Positions 17,449 through 26,906 of a stretch of 64,000 nucleotides of DNA are shown here, one piece after another. Both the position numbers and the translations under genes were made by a program. The notes below the pieces were generated by a model that did no database searches, was not told the DNA's origin, and saw nothing but the letters and a program-made list of their open reading frames with translations. Every line of letters begins with the position of its first letter. The first letter of the stretch is position 1. The stretch is from positions 2,294,001 through 2,358,000 of the forward strand of contig NZ_CP025581.1 of assembly GCF_002865585.1 (NCBI RefSeq), read 5' to 3'. This stretch comes from Nocardioides houyundeii. Its GTDB lineage: Bacteria > Actinomycetota > Actinomycetes > Propionibacteriales > Nocardioidaceae.

Positions 17449-20351
17449 CGTCGCCCCCTCACCCGCACGGACACCGTGGTGCGCCCGGGTCTCGTGGTGG
17501 CGTCACCGAGGTACTCCACGACGATCCGCCGCACCCCGGCGCGGCAGAACGGTCCCGCCGACAGCACCGCCCGGCCCCGGGCGAGCTCCGCCCGACCCAC
17601 GGTCCGGCCGCCGAGGAGCACCCGCACGATGCCCGTCGGGGCACCGCGCGAGGAGCGCACCACCGCCGTCAGCCGAGCGCGACCGCGGCCGACCTGGACC
17701 ACGCGCGGGGCCACCCGGGCACGGACCGAGGCTGGGACTGTCCGGCGGGTCGCCAGGCCGACCAGCTCGGGGTCGTGGTCGGAGGTGGCGAAGGGGTCGG
17801 CAGCGCTGAAGAGCTGTCGCACGTTGTAGTTGAAGCGGCTGTACTGGTACGCCGGGGACTCGCCGGAGTTGATGCTCCAGATGTCGGCGCCGGTCACCAT
17901 GGCCAGGGCGGCCGGGTTGCCGAGCACGTGGTCCAGGGAACCCGACAGGCCGCCGTAGGAGTAGGTCTCCTCCCCCGGCGACTCGATCGGGGCGTAGCCC
18001 CGGTCGTAGAGCACGTGCATGGGGTCCTCCTGGCTGTAGGAGTTGAAGTCTCCGACCAGGAAGACGGCCCTGGCGCGGCGGGCCGCGGCGAACTGGGTCG
18101 CGAACTCGCCGAGCCGGATGGCCTGCCGCACCCGGTCGCCGTTGAACGCCCCGGTGTCGGGGCTCTGGGCGTTGTCGCCGGTGGCCGGCGGAGTGCTGTC
18201 ACCCTTGGACTTGAAGTGGTTGGCGATCACGGCGAACGTCTCGGGCCTGCCGGCGCCGCGGGGACGGAAGGCCTGGGCGAGCGGCTCCCGGGCGTTGGCG
18301 AACTCCGTGGTGTCCAGCAGGAGGTCGGACCTCCCGACCGGACGGACGGCGCGGTGCTGGTAGATGAACGCGGAGCGGATGACGTCCTGCTGACTCACCG
18401 CCGCCGGAGCGACAGCCTCCCGGGGCGAGGGCACCAAGCGCCACCGCCGCGACCCGACGTCGGCGTTGAGCGCCGCGACGAGCGAGGCCAGGGCGTCGTC
18501 GCGGTCGGCCTCCCCCACCAGCTTGATCGAGTTCTCGACCTCCTCGAGCGCCACCACGTCGGCGTCGAGGGTGTTGATGGCGCGCACCAGCTTGGCCTGC
18601 TGCCGGCCGAAGCTCGCAGCGGTCGCGGCACCTCGCGGCCCCCTGCCGTCGTTGCCGGAGCCGGTGCCGACGCCGCAGGACCGGTTGCCGATCCGGTTGC
18701 CGTCCCGGTCCTCGAACCAGGTGCAGGCGGTCTCGACCGGCGGCGACTGGGCCGCGCCCGCTGCGACGTACTGCTCTCCGGTGGTGTTGAAGTAGTTGAG
18801 CACGTTGAAGGTCGCCAGTCGCAGGTCTCCGCCCACCGGCGCCGGGGCGGCGTTGGTGGCGCGGGTGTCCTGGAACGTCGCGGTGTCGGTGCCCTCGTCG
18901 GTCACCGGCCGCCTCGGCTGGAGCTTCCAGGTGCTGTTGCGGTAGTCCAGGATGACGGGGGCGGTCAGCGTGGCTCGCGCTCCGACGCGCACCGGGTTCG
19001 TGGCGCTCAGCCACGGCAGTGGCAGGTCCTGCTGCGGGGAGTCGTTGGTCAGGTAGTTGATCCCGGTGCCGTCGTCCAGGGTCACGGCTCGCGCCGCGTT
19101 GTCGGCCTTCACCCGGGCCAGCCCGGCCGCGTCGTCGTCGCGCACGGCCTCGGTGGGCTGGACCAGCGGCGTGCCGCCGGTGGCGAGACCGATCTCGCCG
19201 TACTGGTTGGTGGCGAAGCTGTTGGTCACGGTCAGCTCGTCGGTCAGGGTGAGCAGCTCGCCCTCGTGGGCCTCCCGGCCGGCGTCCGTCGTCGGGTACG
19301 CCGTCTCCAGCGCGGTCACCGGCGCCAGCGGGGTGGCCAGCTCGACCACGCCGGCGCCGTCGGCGACGACCTGGGTCAACCCGAAGAACTCCGCCACCTC
19401 CCCGGTGACCTGGACCGAGTCGCCGACGCTGACGCCCGTGAGCGGGGACGAGCCGACGTAGACGAAGACCGCGTCCGAGGCCGACGGGGTCGGGTCGGTC
19501 CCGCCGCCCGTGCCCGAGGTCTGCAGGTAGAAGCCGTCGAAGCCGCCGTACGTGCCGAGCTTGGCCGGATAGGGGTCCCCGAGCACCGCGGTCACCACCC
19601 CGCTGGTGGAGACCCTGGTCCCCAGCAGCGGGGAGGTGTCCCCGGGGCCCTGGATCTCCGCGATGCTGCGCGCCGACGGCGCGGCCGGGTCCGCCGGTCC
19701 GGGACCCGTGGGGGCCTGGGTCTGCCCGGCGGCGTTGGTCGGGGTGGGGGCGCCAGTGGTGAAGTCCGCGGCGTTGTCGTCGGTGTCCCCCGCCGGGCGT
19801 GCCGCCGACGTGGTGCTGGTCAGGGCGACGCCCGTGGGGGCAGTCTCGAACACGCTCGGCGTGGTGCCGAAGCCCACCAGGTCAAGCACCCGCTCCTGCG
19901 CCACCGAGCTGCCGGGCCTGAGCGTGACCGGGGTGGTGCCCTCGGCGAGGAAGGCGATCCCGTTGCTGCCGGACAGGTTGAGCTGACCGGAGGCATCGAC
20001 CGCCGGCAGGGCGGTGCCCTCGGTCCCTCCCGCCTGGCCCACCAGGTAGTGGCCACCGGCGGGGACGCTCCCGGTGAGCGCGGTGACGCCGGTGCCGCCG
20101 TTGCCTGCGGAGCGGTACTGGACCGACATCCCGGCGACGCTGATCGCGGCGGAGGTGGGGTTGAACAGCTCGACGAAGTCCTGGTCGCGGACCGCACCGC
20201 TGTTGCCCCCGGCGCCGTACACCTCGCTGATCACCAGACCGGTGCCTGCGGGGTTCGCGGTGGCGCTCAGGGGCACCAGCGCGGTGACAGCAACCAGCAG
20301 GCCGAGAGCGGCGGGGAATGCGTGGTGGCGACGAGGCGGGGCAGTGCCCAT
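17445..20351 (-). CDS. Large secreted nuclease (ExeM/NucH-like, endonuclease/exonuclease/phosphatase fold)
   Basis: 968 aa. A signal peptide (hydrophobic core about residues 12-32, ending SATANPAG) is followed by a lamin-tail-like domain (LVISEVYGAGGNSG), a linker and OB-like domain, then the EEP nuclease domain. Active-site segments are visible: LATFNVLNYF, VALEEVENS, NHFKSKGD, VGDFNSY and ATSDHDPE. The C-terminus is an Arg-rich Ig-like domain ending VRVRGRR. Expected role: extracellular DNA degradation for nutrient supply or biofilm remodelling. Together with the upstream 5'-nucleotidase it could release nucleosides and phosphate. No LPXTG motif was seen. Confidence 0.9.
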   Translation of the reverse strand: MGTAPPRRHHAFPAALGLLVAVTALVPLSATANPAGTGLVISEVYGAGGNSGAVRDQDFVELFNPTSAAISVAGMSVQYRSAGNGGTGVTALTGSVPAGGHYLVGQAGGTEGTALPAVDASGQLNLSGSNGIAFLAEGTTPVTLRPGSSVAQERVLDLVGFGTTPSVFETAPTGVALTSTTSAARPAGDTDDNAADFTTGAPTPTNAAGQTQAPTGPGPADPAAPSARSIAEIQGPGDTSPLLGTRVSTSGVVTAVLGDPYPAKLGTYGGFDGFYLQTSGTGGGTDPTPSASDAVFVYVGSSPLTGVSVGDSVQVTGEVAEFFGLTQVVADGAGVVELATPLAPVTALETAYPTTDAGREAHEGELLTLTDELTVTNSFATNQYGEIGLATGGTPLVQPTEAVRDDDAAGLARVKADNAARAVTLDDGTGINYLTNDSPQQDLPLPWLSATNPVRVGARATLTAPVILDYRNSTWKLQPRRPVTDEGTDTATFQDTRATNAAPAPVGGDLRLATFNVLNYFNTTGEQYVAAGAAQSPPVETACTWFEDRDGNRIGNRSCGVGTGSGNDGRGPRGAATAASFGRQQAKLVRAINTLDADVVALEEVENSIKLVGEADRDDALASLVAALNADVGSRRWRLVPSPREAVAPAAVSQQDVIRSAFIYQHRAVRPVGRSDLLLDTTEFANAREPLAQAFRPRGAGRPETFAVIANHFKSKGDSTPPATGDNAQSPDTGAFNGDRVRQAIRLGEFATQFAAARRARAVFLVGDFNSYSQEDPMHVLYDRGYAPIESPGEETYSYGGLSGSLDHVLGNPAALAMVTGADIWSINSGESPAYQYSRFNYNVRQLFSAADPFATSDHDPELVGLATRRTVPASVRARVAPRVVQVGRGRARLTAVVRSSRGAPTGIVRVLLGGRTVGRAELARGRAVLSAGPFCRAGVRRIVVEYLGDATTRPGRTTVSVRVRGRR

Positions 20352-20460
20352 GGGTGACTCCCGAGAGATGAGATGAGGTCCTGGTTGGCATCCTCTACGA
20401 CAAACGTCGGGGACGACAGAGGGCCAGGTGAAGTCCTGCCGAACACCCCGGGACGCGAAG

Positions 20461-20489
20461 GAGGGACCCGGGGCAGCCCCGGGTCCCTC
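20461..20489. terminator. Strong hairpin after the 5'-nucleotidase gene
   Basis: Perfect 13-bp inverted repeat GAGGGACCCGGGG / CCCCGGGTCCCTC with the 3-nt loop CAG, lying 17 bp after the nucleotidase stop on the minus strand. No long U-tract follows, as is common in GC-rich actinobacteria. It probably separates the nucleotidase transcript from the nuclease, which starts about 110 bp further on. Confidence 0.7.
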
Positions 20490-20506
20490 CTCTTCGTGCG
20501 GTGCGG

Positions 20507-22840
20507 TCAGCGGCGACGTACGCGGATCTTGTACGTCTCCTTGACTGCCTTGTACTTGTCGTTGCCCGCGTAGCGGACCTCGATCGTGTGCATGCCGGTC
20601 TTGCGCAGCGCCTTCAGCCTGATCTTGGCCCGGCTCTTGGGCTTGCCCTGAACCTTGGTGAGGGTGGTGAAGTACTTGCGCCCGTCGACCTTGATCCGGA
20701 CCTTGCCCGCGACCTTGCCCTTGTTGTCAGCCTTGACGAAGACCCGGAGGCGGGGCTTGGTCTTGTTGACCTTGACGACCTTGGGGAAGACCCGGAACGC
20801 CTTGAGGGCGGGCTTGGTGCGGGTCACCTTGCGGGTCACGGTGGTCCCCGACGGCTGGGCCACCAGCTCGATGCTGTCGGCGGCCGGGACGGTGAACTTG
20901 ACTCGGACCCTGCCCACGTTGTTCATCTTGACGGACTTCATGATCTTCCGCTTGCCGTCACGAATGCGCACCACGTCGACCGAGGTGTTGCGAACGGCTC
21001 CGACCGAGCTCATGTCCAGGTCGGCCAGCTTGACCTTCATCTGGGCCCCGGCGGTCAGCTTGTCCGGGAGGTTCTCGGTCCGGACCTGCTGGAGCGCGAA
21101 GTCCGGGGCGATCGGCTGGGCCTGGGACTGCTGGAGGTACTTCAGCCACACGTCCCGGTCCACCAGACCGGTGTCCTTGGCCGCGCCGTCCTTGAAGGCG
21201 GTGAAGTTGTCACCGCCGGTGGCGAGGAAGGAGAACGTGGAGACCTTGTAGACCTTGCTGTCCTGCAGCCACTTGTCGTCGACCCGCACCGAGGTGATCC
21301 GCGATCCCGCGGGGCGCGAGAGGTCCTGGGTGACCTCGACGTTGTCGGAGAGGCCCAGGTGCAGGTAGGACCGCTGGGAGCCCGCGGGCTGCCACTGCTG
21401 CTCCAGCACCTTCTTCAGCTGGGCGCCCGTCAGGTCGACGGTCCAGACGTTGTTCACGAACGGCAGCACGTTGTTGGCCTCGGCGTAGGTGATCACGCCG
21501 TCGGTGTCGGCCGGGTTCGTCGCCGGGGAGCCGGCGTACAGCAGGTCGGCCCGCAGACCGCCCGGGTTGACGATCCCCAGGTCCGGAGCGGCGACCTCGG
21601 CCGGGACTCCGTCGCGCAGGGCGTTGGCGACCAGGTCGCCCAGTGCGGACTCCGCGCCGCGGTCCTCGGCCGGCTTGCCGGACGCGTCGACCCCGTTGTA
21701 GGCCCGGGTGATGTCGGCGCTCTGCCGGCCCACGGGCTGGTTGCCGATCTCGCCGGCCTTGGCCAGCGCGGCCTTGACGATGTCGTCCACGGACTTGACC
21801 GTCGGGTTGCTCAGGTCCGCGCTCTCGGCACGCTTGATGTTGGCGGCTCCGACACCGGTGACGGCCGGGCCACCGGCGGCACCGACGTCCACCGTGAGCT
21901 TGACCTGGCCGACGTTGGCGGCGTACTCACCGGTCTGGAGGTAGGCACGTGTGCCACCGCCCGGCTTGGCACCGGTCCAGGCGTAGGTCTGGTGGGTGTG
22001 GCCGTTGAGGATGGCGTCGACGCTGCCGGTCATGGCGGCCATCCGGGAGAAGGCACCGCCCTTGGCGACCTCGGCCTCGAAGCTCGAGCCGGCGCCGACC
22101 TCGGCACCGGAGTGGAAGCTGGCCACCACGATGTCGGCCTCGCCGTTGGCGGGGTTGCCGTCCTTGAGGGCGTCGGCGTACTTCCCGGCGGCGGCGACCT
22201 CTTCGCTGAACGCGAGGTCGGCCACCCCGGCGGGGCTGACCAGTGAGGGCGTCTCGTCGGTGACGCCGCCGACCACACCCACGGTGAGGTCGTCGCTGGT
22301 GTCACCCGGGGTCCCGCTGTCCAGGGTGAACGTCCAGTACGGCGGCAGGGCCGTCTCGCCGTTCGCCTTCAGGGTGACGTTGGAGGCCAGGTAGGCCCAG
22401 TCCGCGTTGCGGCTGGCGTCGCCGGGCGCGCCGGGGCCGATGACGCGGTCGCGCAGGTCGGCCCAGCCCTTGTCGAACTCGTGGTTGCCGACGGCTGAGG
22501 CGTCCAGCCCCACCGCGTTCAACACGTCGATGGTCGGCTGGTCGTCCTGCACGGACGAGGCGAACTCGGAGGCGCCGATCAGGTCACCGGCCCCGACCAT
22601 GAGGGTGTTCGCCGGCGTGGTGGTGTCCGCGGAGACGGCCGCCACGGTGCTGGCCCACTTCGCGGTGTTGGAGTTGATCCGGCCGTGGAAGTCGTTGACG
22701 GCAACGATGTTGACCTCGACCGACGGCGCTGCGTACGCAGCGCCGCCCGTTGCGGCTACCAGCGCCAGTGGCGCGGCTACCAGGCCCGAGATGGTGGCCG
22801 ACGCCGCAAGGCGTCGTGGCAAGAAATTGTGTGCTGACAC
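20507..22840 (-). CDS. Secreted bifunctional metallophosphatase/5'-nucleotidase
   Basis: 777 aa. A signal peptide ends near AYAAPSV (about residue 38). The metallophosphatase domain has VNDFHGRI, GAGDLIGASE, VGNHEFDKGW and HTHQTY; the C-terminal 5'-nucleotidase domain follows (FVNNVWTVDLTG region). The last ~160 residues form a Lys-rich Ig-like tail ending KIRVRRR. It would dephosphorylate extracellular nucleotides. The start is a GTG with GGGGA upstream. It lies between pgsA and the secreted nuclease, a functionally linked secreted pair. Confidence 0.92.
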   Translation of the reverse strand: MSAHNFLPRRLAASATISGLVAAPLALVAATGGAAYAAPSVEVNIVAVNDFHGRINSNTAKWASTVAAVSADTTTPANTLMVGAGDLIGASEFASSVQDDQPTIDVLNAVGLDASAVGNHEFDKGWADLRDRVIGPGAPGDASRNADWAYLASNVTLKANGETALPPYWTFTLDSGTPGDTSDDLTVGVVGGVTDETPSLVSPAGVADLAFSEEVAAAGKYADALKDGNPANGEADIVVASFHSGAEVGAGSSFEAEVAKGGAFSRMAAMTGSVDAILNGHTHQTYAWTGAKPGGGTRAYLQTGEYAANVGQVKLTVDVGAAGGPAVTGVGAANIKRAESADLSNPTVKSVDDIVKAALAKAGEIGNQPVGRQSADITRAYNGVDASGKPAEDRGAESALGDLVANALRDGVPAEVAAPDLGIVNPGGLRADLLYAGSPATNPADTDGVITYAEANNVLPFVNNVWTVDLTGAQLKKVLEQQWQPAGSQRSYLHLGLSDNVEVTQDLSRPAGSRITSVRVDDKWLQDSKVYKVSTFSFLATGGDNFTAFKDGAAKDTGLVDRDVWLKYLQQSQAQPIAPDFALQQVRTENLPDKLTAGAQMKVKLADLDMSSVGAVRNTSVDVVRIRDGKRKIMKSVKMNNVGRVRVKFTVPAADSIELVAQPSGTTVTRKVTRTKPALKAFRVFPKVVKVNKTKPRLRVFVKADNKGKVAGKVRIKVDGRKYFTTLTKVQGKPKSRAKIRLKALRKTGMHTIEVRYAGNDKYKAVKETYKIRVRRR

Positions 22841-22906
22841 AGTGAGAATCCCCGTTCGAATGGATTGGTGATCCGAGTCACCATAACCGAACTGGAGATT
22901 CTGCTG

Positions 22907-23551
22907 TTACTGGTGTGACTTGGCCGCCGCGTCCGGAGAGGCCGCACGCCGGGCCCGGACCACGTCCCGGAAGAATTCGTAGCCCGACCACATCGTCATC
23001 GCCACGGCTCCCGCCAGAGCCACCTGGCCGAGGTAGAACAGCACCTCCCCGGGCGTCCCGAAGGCGTCGAAGGCGCCCCCGTGCGCCTGCCCGTGGGGCA
23101 GCGGCAGCAGCAGCACGCCGAGGGCGAGCGCCTGGAGGGTGGTCTTGATCTTGCCGCTCTGGGACGCGGCCAGCACGACGTCCTTGAGCACCGAGAGGCG
23201 CAGCAGCGTGACGCTCCACTCACGCAGCAGCACCACGATCGTCACCCACCACCAGATCTCGCCCACCAGGGAGAGCCCGACGAACGCCATGCCGGTGATG
23301 GCCTTGTCGGCGATCGGGTCTGCGATCTTGCCGAAGTCGGTGACCAGGTTGTGCTTGCGCGCCAGGTCGCCGTCGATCTTGTCGGTGATCATGGCGACCG
23401 CGAAGATCGCGAACGCCACCCACCGCCACACCGAGGAGTCTCCCCCGTCGTGCAGCAGCGCCCAGCCGAAGACCGGCACGAGCAGGATGCGCAGCACCGT
23501 GAGCGCGTTGGGCACGTTGAGGTTGCTGGGCCTCACGCTCTCGGTGGTCAC
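22907..23551 (-). CDS. pgsA: CDP-diacylglycerol-glycerol-3-phosphate 3-phosphatidyltransferase
   Basis: 214 aa membrane enzyme of phosphatidylglycerol synthesis. The CDP-alcohol phosphatidyltransferase motif DGxxAR...GxxxDxxxD is read as [20 protein letters not shown]. Several membrane segments are evident. The GTG start overlaps the rimO stop (GTGA). It is normally followed directly by cinA; here two secreted enzymes intervene. Confidence 0.93.
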   Translation of the reverse strand: MTTESVRPSNLNVPNALTVLRILLVPVFGWALLHDGGDSSVWRWVAFAIFAVAMITDKIDGDLARKHNLVTDFGKIADPIADKAITGMAFVGLSLVGEIWWWVTIVVLLREWSVTLLRLSVLKDVVLAASQSGKIKTTLQALALGVLLLPLPHGQAHGGAFDAFGTPGEVLFYLGQVALAGAVAMTMWSGYEFFRDVVRARRAASPDAAAKSHQ

Positions 23552-25011
23552 GCTGGGAGCTCCGCTACCAGGTCGACGCCCTCGGTGCCGACGACCACCG
23601 CGTCGAGCAGGTCGCCGATCTTGACGCTCGCGGGGGCGTCGAGCAGGCGGGTGGTGCCGTCCACCTCCGGGCCCTGGTGCCGTGCGCGGCCCTCGACACC
23701 GTCCTCGAGGGACTCCACGAGCACCTCCACGCGCTCGCCGACCCGCTCCTCGGCCCGCTGGGCGTTGAGCTCCTCCACCAGTGCGGTGACGTGGGCGGTC
23801 CGCTCCGCGACCTCGTCGGGGTCGAGCTTGCCCTCGTAGCCGGCTGCCTCGGTGCCGTCCTCGTCGGAGTAGCCGAACACTCCCGTCACGTCCAGGCGCG
23901 CGGCCTCGAGGAAGTCGCAGAGCACCTGCAGGTCGTCCTCGGTCTCCCCGGGGAAGCCCACGATGACGTTCGACCGGACGCCCGCCTCCGGCGCCTGCGC
24001 CCGGACCCGCTCCAGCAGGTCGAGGAAGCTGTCGGGGTCGCCGAAGCGCCGCATCCGGCGCAGCAGGGTGGCGCTGGCGTGCTGGAAGGAGAGGTCGAAG
24101 TACGGGACCACGCCGGGGGTGCCGGCGATCGCCTCGATGAGCCCGGGACGGGTCTCCGCGGGCTGCAGGTAGGAGACCCGGACCCAGTCGATGCCGTCGA
24201 TGGCCGCGAGCTCGGGCAGCATCGTCTCCAGCAGCCTCAGGTCGCCCAGGTCCTTGCCGTAGGACGTGGAGTTCTCGCTCACCAGGAAGAGCTCCTTGAC
24301 GCCCTGCTCGGCCAGCCACCGGCCCTCGGCGATGACGTCGCTGGGCCGACGGCTCACGAACGACCCGCGGAAGCTCGGGATCGCGCAGAACGCGCAGCGT
24401 CGGTCGCAACCGCTGGCAAGCTTGAGCGGGGCCATCGGGCCGCCGTCCAGGCGGCGGCGCATCGCGCGGGGCCCGGTGGCGGGCGACTGCTCGGCCTCCA
24501 GGTCCGGGACCGCGTGCCCGGGCACGCTGACTCCGGTGGCGTCACGCGCCACCGGGGAGATCGGCAGCAGCCGACGGCGGTCCGAGGGCACGTGCGGCAC
24601 GTGCTTCTCACCGGCCACGATGGAGCGCAGCCGGGCCGCGATGTCGGGGTAGTCGTCGAACCCCAGCACCGCGTCGGCCTCCGGCAGGGACTCGGCGAGG
24701 TCCTGGCCGTAGCGCTCGGCCATGCAGCCCACGGCCACCACGGCCTTGGGGCGGCCGTGCTCCTTGAGGTCGGCCGCGTCGAGCAGGGTGTCGACGGAGT
24801 CCTTCTTCGCGGCCTCCACGAAGCCGCAGGTGTTCACCAGGACGGTGTCGGCGTCCTCCGGGTCGGCGACGAGCACGAAGCCATCGGCCTCGAGCCGTCC
24901 GGCCAGCTCCTCGGAGTCGACCTCGTTGCGGGCGCATCCGAGCGTCACCACGGCCACGCTCATCGGGGTCGGTGCGGACGGTGCGGTCTCGGGGCGGATC
25001 TCGGTGGTCAT
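23548..25011 (-). CDS. rimO: Ribosomal protein uS12 methylthiotransferase
   Basis: 487 aa radical-SAM enzyme that methylthiolates an Asp of ribosomal protein S12. An N-terminal UPF0004 domain ([36 protein letters not shown]) is followed by the radical-SAM cluster [14 protein letters not shown] and a C-terminal TRAM-like domain. Start at 25011 has no clear Shine-Dalgarno; a start at [10 protein letters not shown] (24963) is possible. Follows the RodZ-like gene, coupled to pgsA. Confidence 0.95.
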   Translation of the reverse strand: MTTEIRPETAPSAPTPMSVAVVTLGCARNEVDSEELAGRLEADGFVLVADPEDADTVLVNTCGFVEAAKKDSVDTLLDAADLKEHGRPKAVVAVGCMAERYGQDLAESLPEADAVLGFDDYPDIAARLRSIVAGEKHVPHVPSDRRRLLPISPVARDATGVSVPGHAVPDLEAEQSPATGPRAMRRRLDGGPMAPLKLASGCDRRCAFCAIPSFRGSFVSRRPSDVIAEGRWLAEQGVKELFLVSENSTSYGKDLGDLRLLETMLPELAAIDGIDWVRVSYLQPAETRPGLIEAIAGTPGVVPYFDLSFQHASATLLRRMRRFGDPDSFLDLLERVRAQAPEAGVRSNVIVGFPGETEDDLQVLCDFLEAARLDVTGVFGYSDEDGTEAAGYEGKLDPDEVAERTAHVTALVEELNAQRAEERVGERVEVLVESLEDGVEGRARHQGPEVDGTTRLLDAPASVKIGDLLDAVVVGTEGVDLVAELPA

Positions 25012-25091
25012 AGGGGTACGAGTATGCCGCGCCCGGAGCGGTTGAGCGGATTCGGCAGGCCGGTCGGCCCCGGTGAGGCCGGACACGTCAC

Positions 25092-26906
25092 TCAGCCTCC
25101 GGCGTAGGTGCCCTGTCCGGCCTGTCCGGGCTCACCGACGGGGCCGCGCTCCCGCCCGTCCACGACGACCGTGACGGCCCCGTCGCTGGTCTGCACCCGC
25201 AGCGGCGGAGAGGCGTTGACCTCCGTGCTCTCGCCGATGGCCAGGTTGCCTCGGAACACCTCGGCGCCGGAGCTGTCCCGGACCACCACGCGGGCGCCGC
25301 CGGTGGGAGCGGAGATGACCACCGGCACGGGGTCTGCGACCACCGCGCTGCCGCCGTGCGGGCCGCCGGAGCCGTTGAGCACCGGAGTGCCCGTCACCTC
25401 GGGCGAGGAGTCCATCACCAGCCGCGCCACGGACCAGGCCAGCACCAGCGCCATCACCGCGGCGACCAGGATGGACCAGTTGGGACCACCGCGGGTGGCA
25501 CGGATCGACCCGTTGGACCCCGTCGCCAGCTCGGCCTCGAAGACGCGTCGCGGGTCGATGGGGGCGTGCGCGTACCGCTCGTCGTACGCCGTGAGCAGCG
25601 GAGCGACGTCGATCCCCAGCACCCGGGCCAGGGTCCGCAGGTGCCCCCTGGCGTAGAAGTCCCCACCGCAGGGCACGAAGTCGTCGACCTCGATGGCCTC
25701 GATCACGTGGGGACGGATCCGGGTGCGCTCGGCAAGCTGGTCGACGCTCAGCGACAACCTGGTCCGGGCCGCGCGCAGCTCCGGCCCCACCACGGGGTCG
25801 GCGGCGGGCTCCACCACGAAGTCGTGGAAGACCAGCGGTGCGACCGGCTGGCCCTCGCGGGCGATCGGACGGACCCGGTCGCCCCAGGTCTGGTCGTCCT
25901 CCACCAGCTCCACCCGGGCACGGGGAAGCACCTGGGTCTCGTCCTCCGCGGAGCGGTGCAGCACCTCGGCGCGCGACGCCGGGACACCCTCGCGGGCCGC
26001 CGCGGGCGTGCTGCTGGCCTCGGGCTCGTCCACCCGGTCCGGCTCGCCCGGGCCATCCCCGGTGGCCCCGGTGGTCCCGTCGGCCTCGCTGGCCTCGTCG
26101 GTCCCCCGGGACGGAAGCCGCGCGGAGACGCGCGACAAGGCGCCGGCGAGCAGCGGCCGCGGGTCCCGGACCCGGGGACGGACGACAGTCTCGTCCGCCA
26201 CGTCCGCGCCCGGACGCTCCTCGGAGCCGCCGTCGAAGTCCTCGACGAGATCGGCGCCCGGCTCTGCGACCAGCGCGGCGGCCTGCTGGTCCTCGTCGGG
26301 GCGCTCCGGCCCCTCGTCCAGGACGACGACCTCGGCACCCCGGTCGACGAGTCGGGCCAGGGCGGCCGCGACGTCGTCACCGGCGCCGTGCACGCGGGTC
26401 GTCAGGCCCAGCGGCAGCGCCAGGGGGCCGCCGTACAGCTTGGTCGACAGGGTCGCCTGACGGGAGCCGCTGCGGTCCAGCTCGGCGAGCAGCAGGTCCG
26501 GGTTGCGGGGCACCACGCGAAGGCGGCCGTCGCGCAGCAGCCCGCGGCGGGGCAGGTGCTCCACGCGCTCCACCGCCGACCAGGGCAGACCTCGCCAGGT
26601 GCGCCCAAGACGCAGCCGCACCCCTTGGGCGTCGGCCACCAGCAGGGGCGTGCGTGCGTCGACGAACGAGGCCAGCCAACCGGTCCCGATCGCGCCCAGG
26701 ACCGCGAACAGGACCCAGTCCAGCACCGCGGCGGTCTCCACGGCGCGCGCCAGGAAGGCGATCGCCAGCGCGGAGGCCAGCACGCCCACGGCCGCGGCGA
26801 CGCCGGCGTTGCGGCGCACCTCGACGACGTCCGCGGCCAGGCTCAGGGACGGTCCGTCGACCGCCTCCTCGCCCGTGTGCTCCAGGTGCTTCTCGACTGC
26901 GCCCAT
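25092..26906 (-). CDS. PH-like domain plus RodZ-type helix-turn-helix membrane protein
   Basis: 604 aa. Two N-terminal membrane helices (about residues 37-80) and a bacterial PH-like region ([20 protein letters not shown]) come first, then a ~150-residue acidic disordered linker. After that is a RodZ-like helix-turn-helix ([19 protein letters not shown]), a single membrane helix near [17 protein letters not shown], and a C-terminal beta domain (DUF4115-like). RodZ proteins help organise the cell-shape/division machinery; the PH fusion is the unusual part. The ATG overlaps the ftsK stop (TGATG). Function is inferred. Confidence 0.82.
   Translation of the reverse strand: MGAVEKHLEHTGEEAVDGPSLSLAADVVEVRRNAGVAAAVGVLASALAIAFLARAVETAAVLDWVLFAVLGAIGTGWLASFVDARTPLLVADAQGVRLRLGRTWRGLPWSAVERVEHLPRRGLLRDGRLRVVPRNPDLLLAELDRSGSRQATLSTKLYGGPLALPLGLTTRVHGAGDDVAAALARLVDRGAEVVVLDEGPERPDEDQQAAALVAEPGADLVEDFDGGSEERPGADVADETVVRPRVRDPRPLLAGALSRVSARLPSRGTDEASEADGTTGATGDGPGEPDRVDEPEASSTPAAAREGVPASRAEVLHRSAEDETQVLPRARVELVEDDQTWGDRVRPIAREGQPVAPLVFHDFVVEPAADPVVGPELRAARTRLSLSVDQLAERTRIRPHVIEAIEVDDFVPCGGDFYARGHLRTLARVLGIDVAPLLTAYDERYAHAPIDPRRVFEAELATGSNGSIRATRGGPNWSILVAAVMALVLAWSVARLVMDSSPEVTGTPVLNGSGGPHGGSAVVADPVPVVISAPTGGARVVVRDSSGAEVFRGNLAIGESTEVNASPPLRVQTSDGAVTVVVDGRERGPVGEPGQAGQGTYAGG

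Noticed and set aside
16831..17829. Long + strand reading frame opposite clgR/cinA
   Set aside because: It is antisense to well-supported minus-strand genes (clgR, cinA, nuclease) and its sequence is Arg/Pro-rich shadow without family motifs.
17775..20357. Very long + strand frame through the nuclease gene
   Set aside because: Antisense shadow; the minus frame has all nuclease motifs and a signal peptide.
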